From Lineus longissimus (lineage: Eukaryota; Nemertea; Pilidiophora; Heteronemertea; Lineidae): DNA of 64,000 bases. Below the pieces are notes generated by a model that saw nothing but the letters and a program-made list of their open reading frames with translations, was not told the DNA's origin and made no database searches. This document shows positions 32,796-44,319 of the stretch, piece after piece. The DNA lies in NCBI RefSeq assembly GCF_910592395.1, contig NC_088310.1, positions 15,757,501 to 15,821,500 of the forward strand, in the 5' to 3' direction. Made by a program: the position numbers and the translations under genes. Position 1 is the stretch's first letter, and the number at the start of each line of letters is the position of its first letter.

Positions 32796-32980
32796 TACAA
32801 ATCGGTATATCTGTAGTAATGCTTGCGGACGGCGCAGGACCTCACGCAGATTTGCGGTCCTGACATACGGATCCGCAAAGTTACGGTCGCTCTGTGAATA
32901 CAGCGGAAATATTTGCGGTGCCGTAAGTATGTCTTACGGTACCGTAAGTCCTTACGGAAGCTTCGTGAATAAGGACCCAG

Positions 32981-35900
32981 TTGACTTAGAAAACCATAAC
33001 AAACTTTGTTTACAGGTCTATGCTGCCGACTTGGTGTGTGTTAGGAAGGATGGAATAAATTTAGCCATCGCAATCACCCTGACCCTCCCGAGATACGAAT
33101 AAAATCTCTTTTCTGTTGCAGGAGGAGTTGGTTTTGGCAGGGGCCTTGGTCGCTGATAACGAAGAATAATGAGAATAAAGATTGGTCTTCTCATATTTTG
33201 GAATCTTTATAGATTTTTATCATTTAAGCTCTGGCCAAATAACTTTGCTTGATCCATGATACGAAATGACGGCCGAGGTGTCCATGGTGGTAAAAGATGA
33301 CAGCCGATGGTACACGATGCTAGGAGATGAAAGATTCTGTCCAGAAATCCCTCGGTGATCTCAATCCTAGCTAGGTGATGGACCATAATCAGCAGTCTGA
33401 CCAACAGTGTTCAATACAAGGCCACAATTCCATAGTTGCACGGTGAGTAAACACATAAAGTTGCAAATATAAAGCTAGCAAATCACATTGGCGGCTTCGC
33501 ACATCGTATTGTCTGCAAACGTTAGAAAATTGGTGCGATGATAGAAACCCCATCAAAGGATTAATTCGATTGCAAGGCATACATTGCTGCCCTGAAGGTC
33601 TTGACAGCACTTTGCCGAATTTATATATATAGTGAACTGGAGACCAAGCCTTTGTTAACTTTCAAAACCGATTATCGTGTTCCAAGTGCCACAAATTGTT
33701 GCCTTGTTTTCGTAGCCGCTAGTATACGCCCACCACAATGCCCAATGGGTGTATTTGTGTTCTTCTGGATCCGGTTTAATTCTATTGATTTGCTCTACAC
33801 TGGCGTTATGGCTCCGAGTAGAATTGACGCGAATTTGTCAGAATATAATTTCGCCCAATTGTTCTGATTTGGGACGGTGTTAAGAATAACTATACATTTC
33901 GAATGTCTCCATTATGTCATTTCATTTATACTCCTCATTATTATGTTATGAGTTTTTACTTTTCACTTGCATAACTCGCACATCCGTCGGAGGTCGTAAC
34001 GAACTGGATGCCTGGACAGAGCGCCGAACGCAACTCACTCCATCCAGTAGTTCATATGCCACAAACTCGAATTAGCCGCTTTATCATTGGGACTTCGGGT
34101 CTCGTTAGGGAGTTTTACTCGAATGTACGCGATGGTGACGTGCCCCGTTAACAGGACGTAACATCTATTTTAAAATGCGTTTCCAATGTGATTGCATGAG
34201 GACAAACCATTTGTGTCGTGTATCACTGGAAACGCCCGATTGCCCTGATTCTGCAGGATGTTAAATCGGGCATTTTATTTCTTATTTCCTGTGAAAGACA
34301 GGTGCTTACGCTGCAAAAATGTTTTAAAGAATCGAGTGTCAACCATTGAACTTTTGAGATATGTTGAATTTTGCACAAATCAGCGAAAAACGCACCAACT
34401 GGCACTGGACGGCATTTCAACACGGGCCCGACGCACATCCCAAGTGAACAGTGTACACATACGTCAGCAACAACAGTAAAATGCGTAGTTTCTTGTTAGC
34501 CGCCTATTCAGTAGCACTCTGGGTTTCAGAAACTCCAAATAACATGTCTTTGTCAAAACAACTGCTAAATCAACACTGGCCGCTGTGAGGACAAAGAAAT
34601 CAATGATTTTTTTAGGAACTATGGGTTGGCCACGCATAAATACAAAAAAAACCTTCCTAATGAGACCTCATGTTGGCTATTTTCGAGTTTGTGTGTGTGA
34701 CAAGTCGGTGTTCAGAGTTGGGAAACTCATGTTTCATGGCGCGCATTTGAAAACTCTACAAAGAACTGAGCATCACAAACTTCAAACGAACTTGTAATTA
34801 GGTCCAAATCGGCAGAAAATCGGCAGGATATTCGCGGCCCGTACATTCAAGAAACAGCATGGCGTCCGAACTGGGTCACCCCGAAAACGAGGCTAAGGAT
34901 TTCCCTTATTTTTGGCTGGTATACTGGTGAAATGGGGCGAGTTTTTATTATTGGATATTTGGTAATACTCAACCTCGCCCTATTTCCAGGGATTCCCTAA
35001 TTTGCCCGATTTCTGGTTTTTATGAAGAACGTCTGCGGCGCCACAGTGAAGTCGACGACCATGCGAGTTTCTTGACAGTTGCTGGTCCGTTCTTTTCGTC
35101 GTCATTTCAGTCTTAATTCACTTTGAAAACGTACAGAAGAAAGAAGAAAGTTACAGAAAAAAATAAAGTATAAACTCTGGTTCGAATGGCATTCGTATCG
35201 GTAAGAAAAGACGCGTGGCTTTACTACGTGTCAATTAAAACATTGTCTAACTTTTGATTCTTTATAGCGTCTTTGTTTCGGAAGGAAATATTTTCAGATT
35301 CCGTTCGTGGTCATGTACCCAAGACACGGCAAAGTATTTCCTGCATATTGTTTACGTTGAAACAAATTATTTGTGAATCAAAAGTAGAATGTGTTTTTCT
35401 TGATACACGTGTGTGGTAGGTAGTTACACGAAAGACTATCTTCATGCGTTGGTTTACAACTCGTATAGAAGGACCTGCAAAGATACAAAATAAAATGAGA
35501 GTTTAAAATACGGCAGCATAAGTAAGACGGAACAACACTGTACAAATCAAGTCTATAAAAAGTCATATCGCCCTTGTTTGACTCGAGAAAAACAACATCA
35601 CTGGAGCGATCTGGTTCCTGAAAAACAATCTGCGGACAAGAACACACTGACGTCTCGCCACGAACTACAAAGGCCCAGAGCAAGAGTATGTATTCACATT
35701 CGTATTTAGGGAGCATTTGCCGCGGTCCCTGCGAAAAAAGACATCTACATCGCGAATGTGAACAAAGGCATGTTGACTGAACTTTTGACCAATCCAGGAA
35801 CTCCGGAGAAAAGTTATCAAAATGAAATGGCCATTTTAGATATTTCTATTTTCGGACAATTGCTATGGTTACCGTGGAAGAATACATTAGAACGAATGTA

Positions 35901-36378
35901 TATAAGATCTAAGACGGCCACTAATACATGTAATCGCCTTTACTATCAAAACGTGAAAAATAGTAAGTAATTCGTCATTTTTTCTGGACATTTACCATGG
36001 CAAGATCCGAAAATAGGACCATTGATCAATAATCTGGCTATGAAACAACGTCTCTGATGCATCCCGGAAAACTTCAGTACAAATATAAGAAGCGTCTCGA
36101 GGGGAATATGGGGGTGCGTCGAAGCGACTCGGGAGGAATAGTGTGTCAGAACGGAGTTGTGCACATAGCGCAATGTTACACACATTGCATACATTTGAAA
36201 GCCACCAAAACCCACAATAAAAAGGAAATGGTCCGGATAAGATCCGGATATGATCCGGTAGGCCTTTTACTCAATGCTTGTCTATGGTTATGTAATCCAT
36301 GTCGAATACCACAACCTAAGAATTTGTCTCAAACTTCATTCATTGGTGAAAAAGTTTTCCCAAGAGCAGCACAGTACC
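32981..36378. other. non-coding region with one dispersed repeat
   Basis: No gene was found. The inverted copy of the 8,350-8,520 repeat lies at about 34,090-34,250. Short ORFs (65-112 codons) have no domain or splice context. Confidence 0.45.
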
Positions 36379-36601
36379 TGTTGTGAATCAATCTGAAATA
36401 GAGTATCGACTAGGCCCACTGATTACGTCGCTTGACTTTATTCTGTTGTAATATGTGTCCCTCAGTCATAACCGACGACGGGATTACTTTCTAAAGAATG
36501 AAAGCATTTGCTAGATCCGAGTCGTTGTGTTAGGTTCATTCCGTGACCACCGTACTTTCGTCTTGAGAATTTCCATATACCCATTGTCTTAATCCCTGAC
36601 A
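36379..36601 (+). repeat. BEL 5' LTR (223 bp)
   Basis: TG...CA ends. It differs from the 3' LTR at several positions (for example ttattctgttg versus ttattgtgttg, cagtcataaccg versus ccgccataccc), so this insertion is older than the Gypsy at 23.8 kb. Confidence 0.9.
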
Positions 36602-36658
36602 ATTTGGTGCCGAAACCCGGGAACAAGCAACAACAAGTAGGTGTGTGAAGATTGGGAA

Positions 36659-37992
36659 ATGGATGAAGCGCTCAAGTCGAGGAAGGCGGCTAAAGGTTGG
36701 CTCACGCGAGCGGAGAAGAAATTGGCTGCGATAAATCAAGATGGCGACGCTGACGTGACAGAATTGCAAATTGCGATTGACGATTTCAACCGACGACAAA
36801 CTTCCTATCTAAAGGCCGAGGAGCTCGTTGAGAGTTTTTGTGACGACGACGCTGTCTTAGATCGTTCTATTGATGAAGCGGGAAAGTACCTAGATGTAGT
36901 GTCTCGTGAACTTGTTAAGGCCAACCGTACAGTAGACTTTTTGAAATACGAATCTGCGCGTAAACTAGACGATTTATGCACCAGACGTTTGTCGGCATCC
37001 GCCATTTCTGCTGATCCGGATGTTTATGTTGATTTCAGTTCCGGTAAATCGAAAGCTTCAGTACGTCTTCCAAAAGTTGAACTGCCCAAGTTTTCTGGTG
37101 ATGTCAAGCAGTGGCAGTGATTTTGGGACAAATTTACAGCAATAATTGACAATTCCGACATGCCTATCATTAGTAAGTTTACTTACTTGGACTCCTTGCT
37201 TGAAAGAGACGCTAAGAAGTGTATAGCTGGACTCGGTGTCTGTGTTGAACATTATTCTGTTGCATGTCAGCTGTTGAATGATCGTTACAGCAGGAAGGAA
37301 AAGATTGTCTTTGCTCACAAACAAAGTCTGTTGAAGATGGGCACAACTCCTTACAACGACATACGTCAACTTTTTCATTGTATGATGATCTTCAATCTCA
37401 TGTACGCAGTTTAGAGGCTCTTGGTGTAAGGGGCGATCATTATGGTGTGTTTCTAACTCCTATGATTTTATCTTGTCTTCCCAATGAAATCCGACTGGAG
37501 TGGGCACGAAACACCGAAGGCAAGGAAGCTGACCTTGATCATCTCTTGTCATTCTTGAAGAAGGAACTTCGGAGAAGAGAAAACGCTGAAACCTTCCGTG
37601 ATGACTTGTCTCCTGCCTCTTTTCCTACTGCTGCAGCTCTTCAGTCAACGTCAACAACCCCTCATTCGAAAGGTAACGGTAATGCCAAATACCAGGATCG
37701 TTCTTGTTCGTCTATAGTTTGTGAGGTGTGTAGTAAGCCTCATGCTACTTCCAAGTGTTGGAATCTTTTGAAGGCCTCTTTAAGTGAGCTGAAAAAAAAT
37801 CGATCTGTTAGATCTATACAGCGATTACATTGTTTAGAGGTGTGTGATGAATATTCCTTTTGTCCAGAAACTGGTGGCTTCAGCAACAGCTCTGAGGAGG
37901 CGGTTCAGGTCAATTCGACTGACACCGATACACCTGTCCAGGTAACTCGGTCTGGTAGGGTTGTCCGCCCGAGAGCAAGACTAGATTTGTAA
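36659..37992 (+). pseudogene. BEL gag with truncated pol tail
   Basis: The ATG at 36,659 opens MDEALKSRKAAKGWLTRAE. LPKVELPKFSGDVKQW and the following block (ISKFTYLDSLLERDAKKCI ... LLNDRYSRKEKIVFAHKQ) are the conserved BEL/Pao Gag (DUF1759-type) signature. A TGA at 37,118 interrupts it between W-Q and F-W. A frameshift near 37,375 precedes LYDDLQSHVRSLEALG. A zinc knuckle CEVCSKPHATSKCW follows, then within about 80 residues comes TRSGRVVRPRARLDL, a typical integrase tail. Protease, reverse transcriptase, RNase H and almost all integrase are missing. Confidence 0.8.
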
Positions 37993-38457
37993 AAGGGTGT
38001 ACGACGTGCTCTGCCCTTATGTGCGCTATTCATTCAGTCATGGAAGGTGGATGATTAATATAATTTGTGATATATCTCGCTTATTGTGTGTTGACTTTTA
38101 GACTACTATGGACTGGAGGCATTGTAACACTGATGTCTCTCTTCCCCTGAATTGACTCTTGGACTTGAGGACGTGCAGCCACGCCTCGCCTATGATGCGC
38201 ATAGTAAAGTCATGTGATAATGTTTAATTTGTATATAACCTAGAATCGGTTCTGAGACATCAAAACACTCCATACAAAATTCACGCCCCCGTTCATTATT
38301 ATGCAGTAAGTCTAGTTTTCGCGTCACAATGACCGACCAATCGCTCGCTGTTGCACTACGCCTGGTCACTTTCTAGCGGTCAATGTCACCCGTTAGTCAG
38401 ATCGATTTCGTGGGGTATTCAAAAGCCTGCCTACTTGGTTTTCATTGATAAGAGGTA

Positions 38458-40334
38458 TACAGGGTGTTCTGTAAAACACTGAACCAGTTGATCGGGACGT
38501 AGTTGAGGGGAATGGCGATAGCAAGTGCCTCAGTGACAAAGTATAGATTTCTGAAGAAAGTTTGCCAAAATAGTGCTCCATCATTTCAAACGTAAACGTA
38601 TTTTGGATGTGTTCCCTGATAACATCTTTAATTCTCAAAGGAAACAGTCCAAATTCATTGGTGAAGTCCTCAGAATTGGAAGACTGAACTGTTACAGTTC
38701 TTGGTAGTCAAGAACATCATAAAACTCCATGCCATCGACGTTTTCATCCTCTCCTATTGGCTGTTGTCCACCTTCAATCTGTTGCGGTCGCAGCGCTTTC
38801 TCGAAGCCATTGTGAATAACCTGCTCACTGACCCCATTCCATGCCAACGAAATGATCTGTACGATCTGGCGCAAAGTAATTTTCTCACACTGCCCATCGT
38901 CGTTGGTATTCGCAACGTTCCACGTCTTCCATTCCTGTCGTGCGTTGCATTTGAAGCTTTTCATAACTGACGTCTAGAGGCTGGGCTAGGCTTGTACAGC
39001 AGGACGGTACGTAATCTAAGATGCCTCCTCGTTCTATCAGTCGGTTACAGAAAGGCTCTGTCCTATGGACTCGAAACATGTCCAGAATCAAGAGGAACTG
39101 TTCACAGTGTTGTTCATCAAGGTATGGGTCCAGAACGTTATCGGTCCAATTGTGTATGGTTTCCTCCCTAACCCATCCTGTGGGCGATGAAGAGACGCAA
39201 ACGTTGTCAGGCAGTTCCCGCCGTTCGCGAAGATGCATAATGTTACGGTGCAGCCCAGCTTCGTGTTCGATCGTGATGTCCTTACGTCTACGACTTGCGT
39301 GCCCGTTCTTGCGCACGTATACATTGGTCGCATATCGAAGAGAAAGAAAGTCTGATCAGCGTTTATGACAAATCGCATCTCCAGCCCAAATCGGTCAATG
39401 GAATCGGTAACGTTATTTCGAAAGCGTTCACAACGGTCAGCGGCATCAACCGGTAACTGGGTAGTGTTTTTATTCACCTTTCTGTACGAAATGCTATTCC
39501 TCTTTTTTATCTCCCATCGGCCCATCCGCAAGATGCTCGGAATTCATGCCTGATTGGCTTGGCGTTCGCAATGTCCTCCCTATCCACCTCGTCTAGTTCT
39601 TGCCACCACGCTTGGAACAGTTCCAGTCCCTTTTGCCTGAGGTCTTTCACGGAGACAGGAATTCTTCTACCACGGACACCGTCGTACCATTCAAACAGTT
39701 CATTCTCCACTACCATCCACGTGCCCACGTTCTTTGCTTTGCACTTCCGGGAACTCGGTTTGTGGCCGTTTTCAAGCTTCTGTTCCATATCGAATCGGTT
39801 CCAATAGCGTGTTGTCCCATACGGAATGTTGTACTTAGCTGCAAACTGTTTCATGGTGCGAACAGTTCCAGCCACAAGTGCAGCCTCGAAGTCGTCTAGG
39901 TACTTCAGTTTCTCTTGAACGGAGTAACTCCGGTATCTTTTCGGCAACGCGTCCATACCGTCGGCTTGGTGGGCGTGCAAACGGATGAAATGTATTGGAA
40001 GGGAGGTCATTTTATACTCTCTCGACCGACTAAAATTGCGTGCAATTGCATAAGGACAATGTTTTAAAAAGAATTTCCATTGAAATACAACACAATGACC
40101 CTATCCTAGGCCCGTGACTTGGCCACAGTCGGTTGCGTTCTGGAAAAGTACCCTTTGACCCCAGCGACCTTAGCTTACCGTGAACTTTATACTTGTCAGT
40201 CATGAAAGGATCGATTTCTGCCACCCCCACCCCCCGCATCCGGCAACATCATCACAGATGGTTCTATACGATCACAAGTAGGGCCTACCGTTGTTTGATC
40301 CTGCGCTGTTTTCATTTTTTAGGTACACCCTGTA
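38458..40334 (-). mobile_element. TA-target DNA transposon, pogo-like (1.88 kb)
   Basis: The ends are TACAGGGTG and CACCCTGTA with TA duplicated outside (38,456-38,457; 40,335-40,336), as in the Tc1/mariner/pogo group. One degraded transposase gene fills the minus strand. Confidence 0.8.
38692..40010 (-). pseudogene. pogo/Tigger-like DDE_1 transposase pseudogene
   Basis: Three overlapping minus-strand ORFs in different frames. The first (39,507-40,010) has a helix-turn-helix of the psq/CENP-B kind (YSVQEKLKYLDDFEAAL, FAAKYNIPYGTTRYW). The second (39,088-39,531) has FVINADQTFFLFDM with the first Asp. The third (38,885-39,316) has FLLILDMFRVH with the second Asp and LAQPLDVS with the third. 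Spacing and order fit DDE_1 endonucleases. At least two frameshifts make it inactive. An N-terminal MTSLPIHF start is uncertain. Confidence 0.75.
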
Positions 40335-40787
40335 TAACTCGGCATTTCCCACACACAAGATTTGCCCGAGTGATTATCGACCAATTCACATTGACCGCTA
40401 GAAAGTGACCAGGCGTGCAACAGCGATCGATTGGTCGGTCATTGTGGCGCGAAAACTAGACTTACTGCATAATAATGAACGGGGCGTGAATTTTGTATGG
40501 AGTGTTTTGATGTCTTAGAACCGATTCTAGGTTATATTCAGTTAAAATTCATTGTATTTCGACCTCTTTCTCAGTTACCCTGGTTTAGTGGGTCCTAATA
40601 TTACCTGTGTTTATCATTCTGTCTAAACAGCTCTCTAACTTTTTGGAAGTTATGGTTATTGTTGTAGCACTAATAGATTGTATACATGGTTGTAAAGTTG
40701 TTTACCAACGCTACAGCGGGTTGATTAACTCTAACTATCCAGTAATTAGGATTGATTACTATTGGAGTTCCTCCAATGGGGGGAATA

Positions 40788-41010
40788 TGTTGTGAATCAA
40801 TCTGAAATAGAGTATCGACTAGGCCCACTGATTACGTCGCTTGACTTTATTGTGTTGTAATATGTATCCCTCCGCCATACCCGACGACGGGATTACTTTC
40901 TAAAGAATAAAAGCATTTGCTAGATACGAGTCGTTGTGTTAGGTTCATTCCGTGACCACCGTACTTTCGTCTTGAGAATTTCCATACACCCATTGTCTTA
41001 ATCCCTGACA
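40788..41010 (+). repeat. BEL 3' LTR (223 bp)
   Basis: Same borders as the left LTR, with several substitutions. Followed by the GTACC duplication. Confidence 0.9.
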
Positions 41011-41100
41011 GTACCCAAGACGGTAGTCAACATGATCCACAAGCTCGCCCTCAGGTGGAAGCTCACTGTCGACACTGACATGTACAGGCCTTGGTATGGA
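41011..41100 (-). pseudogene. possible host exon scrap interrupted by BEL
   Basis: On the minus strand 41,100-41,011 reads RPVHVSVDSELPPEGELVDH. With the BEL element and one GTACC copy removed, the frame continues into 36,378 and leftward (GYCAALGKTFSPMNEV) to a stop. This open stretch of about 43 codons is plausible coding sequence but has no splice site or known family, so it is tentative. Confidence 0.35.
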
Positions 41101-41203
41101 CTTATTGGATGTATTCGACTCCCCGTTCTCGAACCAAGAACGGTGTTCTCGAAGGAGTCGAACACGCGAGAATGCGTTCTTGAACCGTTCCTGTTCCCAA
41201 ATC

Positions 41204-41680
41204 TACGAAAGCCCAGAAGGCTCATTCAATATTCAAAATTCAAAATTCAAACCTGACTTCAACACTGAACCATCGATTTCAATATTGAAATCAGATATTT
41301 TCAAAAAAGAAAACATCAACCATACATAAACAAACGTACAAATACATTATTCTAGCGTACTGTTTTTATATTTGACCTCCCTCTTTAGTGTCTTGAATAA
41401 TTTATTCACTTATCTTTGTAGGATTACTGAATAAAGCATGATTTCAATACTGAACCACTGGCTTCAACATTGAATATTGAACCCGAACTTCAATATTGAA
41501 CCCCAATTTCAATATTGAACCCCAATTTCAATATTGAACCCCGTGTATTCCGCCAAATTGTTTACTTTGTCTTTTAATAGTGACTGATGGAGTGATGGAG
41601 GCGGGGGTTCAATATTGCAGTCCTAGTTCAATATTGAAATTTGGGTTCAATATTGAAATTGGGGTGCACTATTGAAGTGG
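41204..41680. repeat. conserved head plus TTCAATATTGAA satellite tail
   Basis: TACGAAAGCCCAGAAGG, then CTCATTC, matches 22,000-22,023 exactly, then a tail built on TTCAATATTGAA palindromes and 'cccc(a)atttcaatattgaa' units extends with interruptions to about 41,680. The tail repeat differs from that at 22 kb. Confidence 0.7.
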
Positions 41681-42075
41681 TTTACTATGATTATTGGAAT
41701 CATGCTAAATGAAAAATCCTTCAGCGAGGGGGGGGGGGTGATTTCCTGGGCCCCTTTTCTCGGCAATGTCATTTCGAAATCTCGCTATGCGTGAGCTGTA
41801 TGTTTTAACTATAGTTGCCTAGGTGAAACTTGATGTATTATCATTGTATTGGTGTTCCTTTCGAACGTTCTATTAGCCCAAATTACTGTTTAATAGAGTA
41901 TTTACAGCTGAGTTATTTTGGGACACCCTGCATCGCACCCTTTTGCGGGGTCACGTGACCTGCCATGCGGTCTGCCTTGTAATTCCGATTCAAAACACCA
42001 GTTGGCAGCACCTCCTTGTCCTTGTTTTATCTGAGGCAAATTACTCATGTTAGCTTCATTTTTGTATCTTTGTAG

Positions 42076-42170
42076 ATTTCACGGACGACACAGAAATTCG
42101 TATTAAAGCAAATCATCCCGTCGAGTCCTATGAGTTGTTTGTTGATAGTTTCGCTGCCCGCACCCACAAG
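42076..42170 (+). CDS. possible 95-nt host exon
   Basis: The acceptor tttttgtatctttgtag precedes an open stretch reading FTDDTEIRIKANHPVESYEL then FVDSFAARTHK, ending AAG/gttcgt. The peptide has balanced composition and codon use unlike nearby satellites. The family is unknown and no neighbouring exon was found. Confidence 0.35.
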
Positions 42171-43285
42171 GTTCGTCTACTTTTTACGTTATTTTTTGTG
42201 CGATTTCAACAATAAAACAATGTCTTGAACAGCTTTAACCCGCTATACAACTAAAAAATGTAAATGTGCACTTGTACGCATTAAATTTTCAACATTATCG
42301 ACGAGTCGTAAGGCGGAAAATGGATTTTATCGCGCCTTGTTCGTTGATGGAAATAACTTTCCAGCCGGGGTTTTCCCATGGTTCCGGTAGGGTAGCTATG
42401 ACAACAGTACTAATCCGTTCGAGACTCGGGAACGTGTTCGCCTGTTCTCGGTCTGTTCCAGATCGGTGGAGAACAGGGAGTCGAATACACCCATTGTGTG
42501 TGAAATACTGGACACAAGGGCATATCGACAAAGAACCTCGTTCACAGGCGCATGCATTGCAGAATTCAATCCTACCAAATGCTGTACGGCGAGCTAGATA
42601 TTAATTTACTGATAAAATTCTTCTTCTGATATAATGAAATGATATCTGCATAAGTAGGAGCTACGGTCATTCTTATCAAAATGACATCAAGGAAAAGCAT
42701 CGTTTTCGAGGTATTTTTTCTGCAATTTGAGGTAACGATGTTAAATTCCTGTATAATCAGGATAATCTGACGATCAATTTCAGCCGTCGCAATAAATCCC
42801 ATGCCCTTGGCTCCCTCAACGCTATGTCTTGTATCATTGTTCGTGTCGTGATTTTGTCATCAGTAAAGGTAAAGACAACTGTTACCAGCTTTTAAAGAGA
42901 GGGCTCGTTTTTACAAAATGACTGTATACTAATCTAAGTGCAACCACGAGCATTAAGAAAAGAAGGCAAAGTTGAGATAAAACAAAACCAGTCTATTTCA
43001 TTCGATTGAACAAAAACAGGAGAAATGTACATAAACATGTGCATGCAAGAAACTACTGACAGTGAAGCCCGAGACGATTCGAGTGTAGATCTTTGGCCAA
43101 CAAAAGCTGCAGAAGTTCCATTCAACTTACTTGAGACAATGTAAAGGAATACTCAAGTTCTTTTACCCGAAAAGTTCATATAAACTAAATTATTAAGACC
43201 AGATAGTGTTTACGACTCAACAAGACTCGGTCATGTAGAAACTTTGGTTGCGTGTGAAGGGCGATGATTTGTGTTACTTCACTCG

Positions 43286-43882
43286 GGCTGAAAGGTTGGA
43301 TGTCGTCCTGGGTGCCGACAAATGGTACCCAGGTTCGAGATCGACTTGACAATAAGCACCCTGGGTGCCATTACACTAGACAAACAGCACCCAGCTTCTT
43401 TTTGCCTGGCTTACGGATCTTAGGGACGAGCACGTTTCTTGCAATCTCGTTTTATCTCGCGCCGTGGTACTTGCGGCATTAGCAGTGCGCGAAATAAAAA
43501 GAACAGATAAACAGAAAAAAACGCGTTTAGGCCTATAGGTCATATAATCAGGCCCTTCCTCACCCTGCACAACTTCGACTAAATCGTCCTTTATCTCTCT
43601 CCCCTTAGAGAAGACTACCCCGTTTGAATAAGATAGAATTGATGAAAGAAAAGTTTTTAGAGCGCGGTCGAAAACAGGGATAGGCGCCATTTTGCAAAAT
43701 GATGGTTATCGTGACACGTGACATCGGCGTGGGGCCAACCTCGGTTGTAGGTGTAGAAAAAGTGTAGAAGAAGACGCTGGGTGCTGTTTGTCTAGTGTAA
43801 TGGCACCCAGGGTGCTTATTGTCCAGTCGATCTCGAACCTGGGTACCATTTGTCGGCACCCAGGACGGCATCCACCCTTTCA
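43286..43882. mobile_element. MITE with 10-bp target duplication (597 bp)
   Basis: ACTTCACTCG occurs at 43,276-43,285 and 43,883-43,892. Between them, arms of about 100 bp are inverted repeats (ctgggtgccgacaaatggta, caccctgggtgccattacac, agacaaacagcacccag). A 9-10 bp duplication and long TIRs fit a Mutator-derived non-autonomous element. The ORFs in the arms are by-products of the palindrome. A short CA microsatellite follows at 43,908-43,925. Confidence 0.8.
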
Positions 43883-44319
43883 ACTTCACTCGCCTGTCCT
43901 GGATATGTACACACACACACACACGCATACACTACATAGTCTACAAGTGAATACACGCACATCTGTTGTGAATATTTACCAACTGTACTTGGAATATCAA
44001 AGTTTCCACTATAAATGGAATTGTCTGTCAGTCATATATATTCAGCACAAAGATACTGTTTTCGTGTTGGTGGTCACACATACATTTAGTAAAAAAGATA
44101 ATTGAATATCATGACATTGGGGCTATAAATGGAGATTGATCAGAAATGTTTCAGAAGATATGTTAGCTTGATGACTTTTACACAACACCAAGTTCTGTTT
44201 TAGAAGCAGCGGTCAGCATGGTACAGGACAGAAACTCGAGTATCTTAGTCGGTCACTGTTCAGTTGCCGATGGGCGTTCCTAAAGAAGATAACGATGGAT
44301 TTAAACTCTGAACACTTGA

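Larger units (their letters stand above)
29910..32977. mobile_element. PIF/Harbinger DNA transposon (3.07 kb)
   Basis: Terminal inverted repeats begin GGTCCTTATTCACGAAGC and the right end is the inverse. A 3-bp duplication CAG flanks both ends (29,907-29,909; 32,978-32,980). Sub-terminal regions on both sides repeat TTACGG and GCGGTACCG-like blocks in opposite orientation. It carries the two genes typical of the superfamily: a Myb/SANT-like protein on plus and a DDE nuclease on minus. Confidence 0.9.
38236..40534. mobile_element. long-TIR MITE (about 420 bp) carrying a nested transposon
   Basis: About 150 bp from TAACCTAGAATCGG at 38,236 recur inverted ending at 40,534, with TA on both outer sides. 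If the inner element 38,458-40,334 is removed, a foldback element of about 420 bp remains. It sits in the 3' non-coding part of the BEL element. Confidence 0.8.
36379..41010 (+). mobile_element. BEL/Pao LTR retrotransposon with nested insertions
   Basis: LTRs of 223 bp at 36,379-36,601 and 40,788-41,010 start TGTTGTGAATC and end CTGACA. The 5-bp duplication GTACC flanks both ends (36,374-36,378; 41,011-41,015). Just inside the left LTR is TTTGGTGCCGAAACCCGGGA, a primer-site-like sequence, and before the right LTR the tract aatggggggaata. Coding remains are gag plus the last residues of pol. The central pol is deleted and 2.3 kb of DNA transposons sit in the 3' part. Confidence 0.9.
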
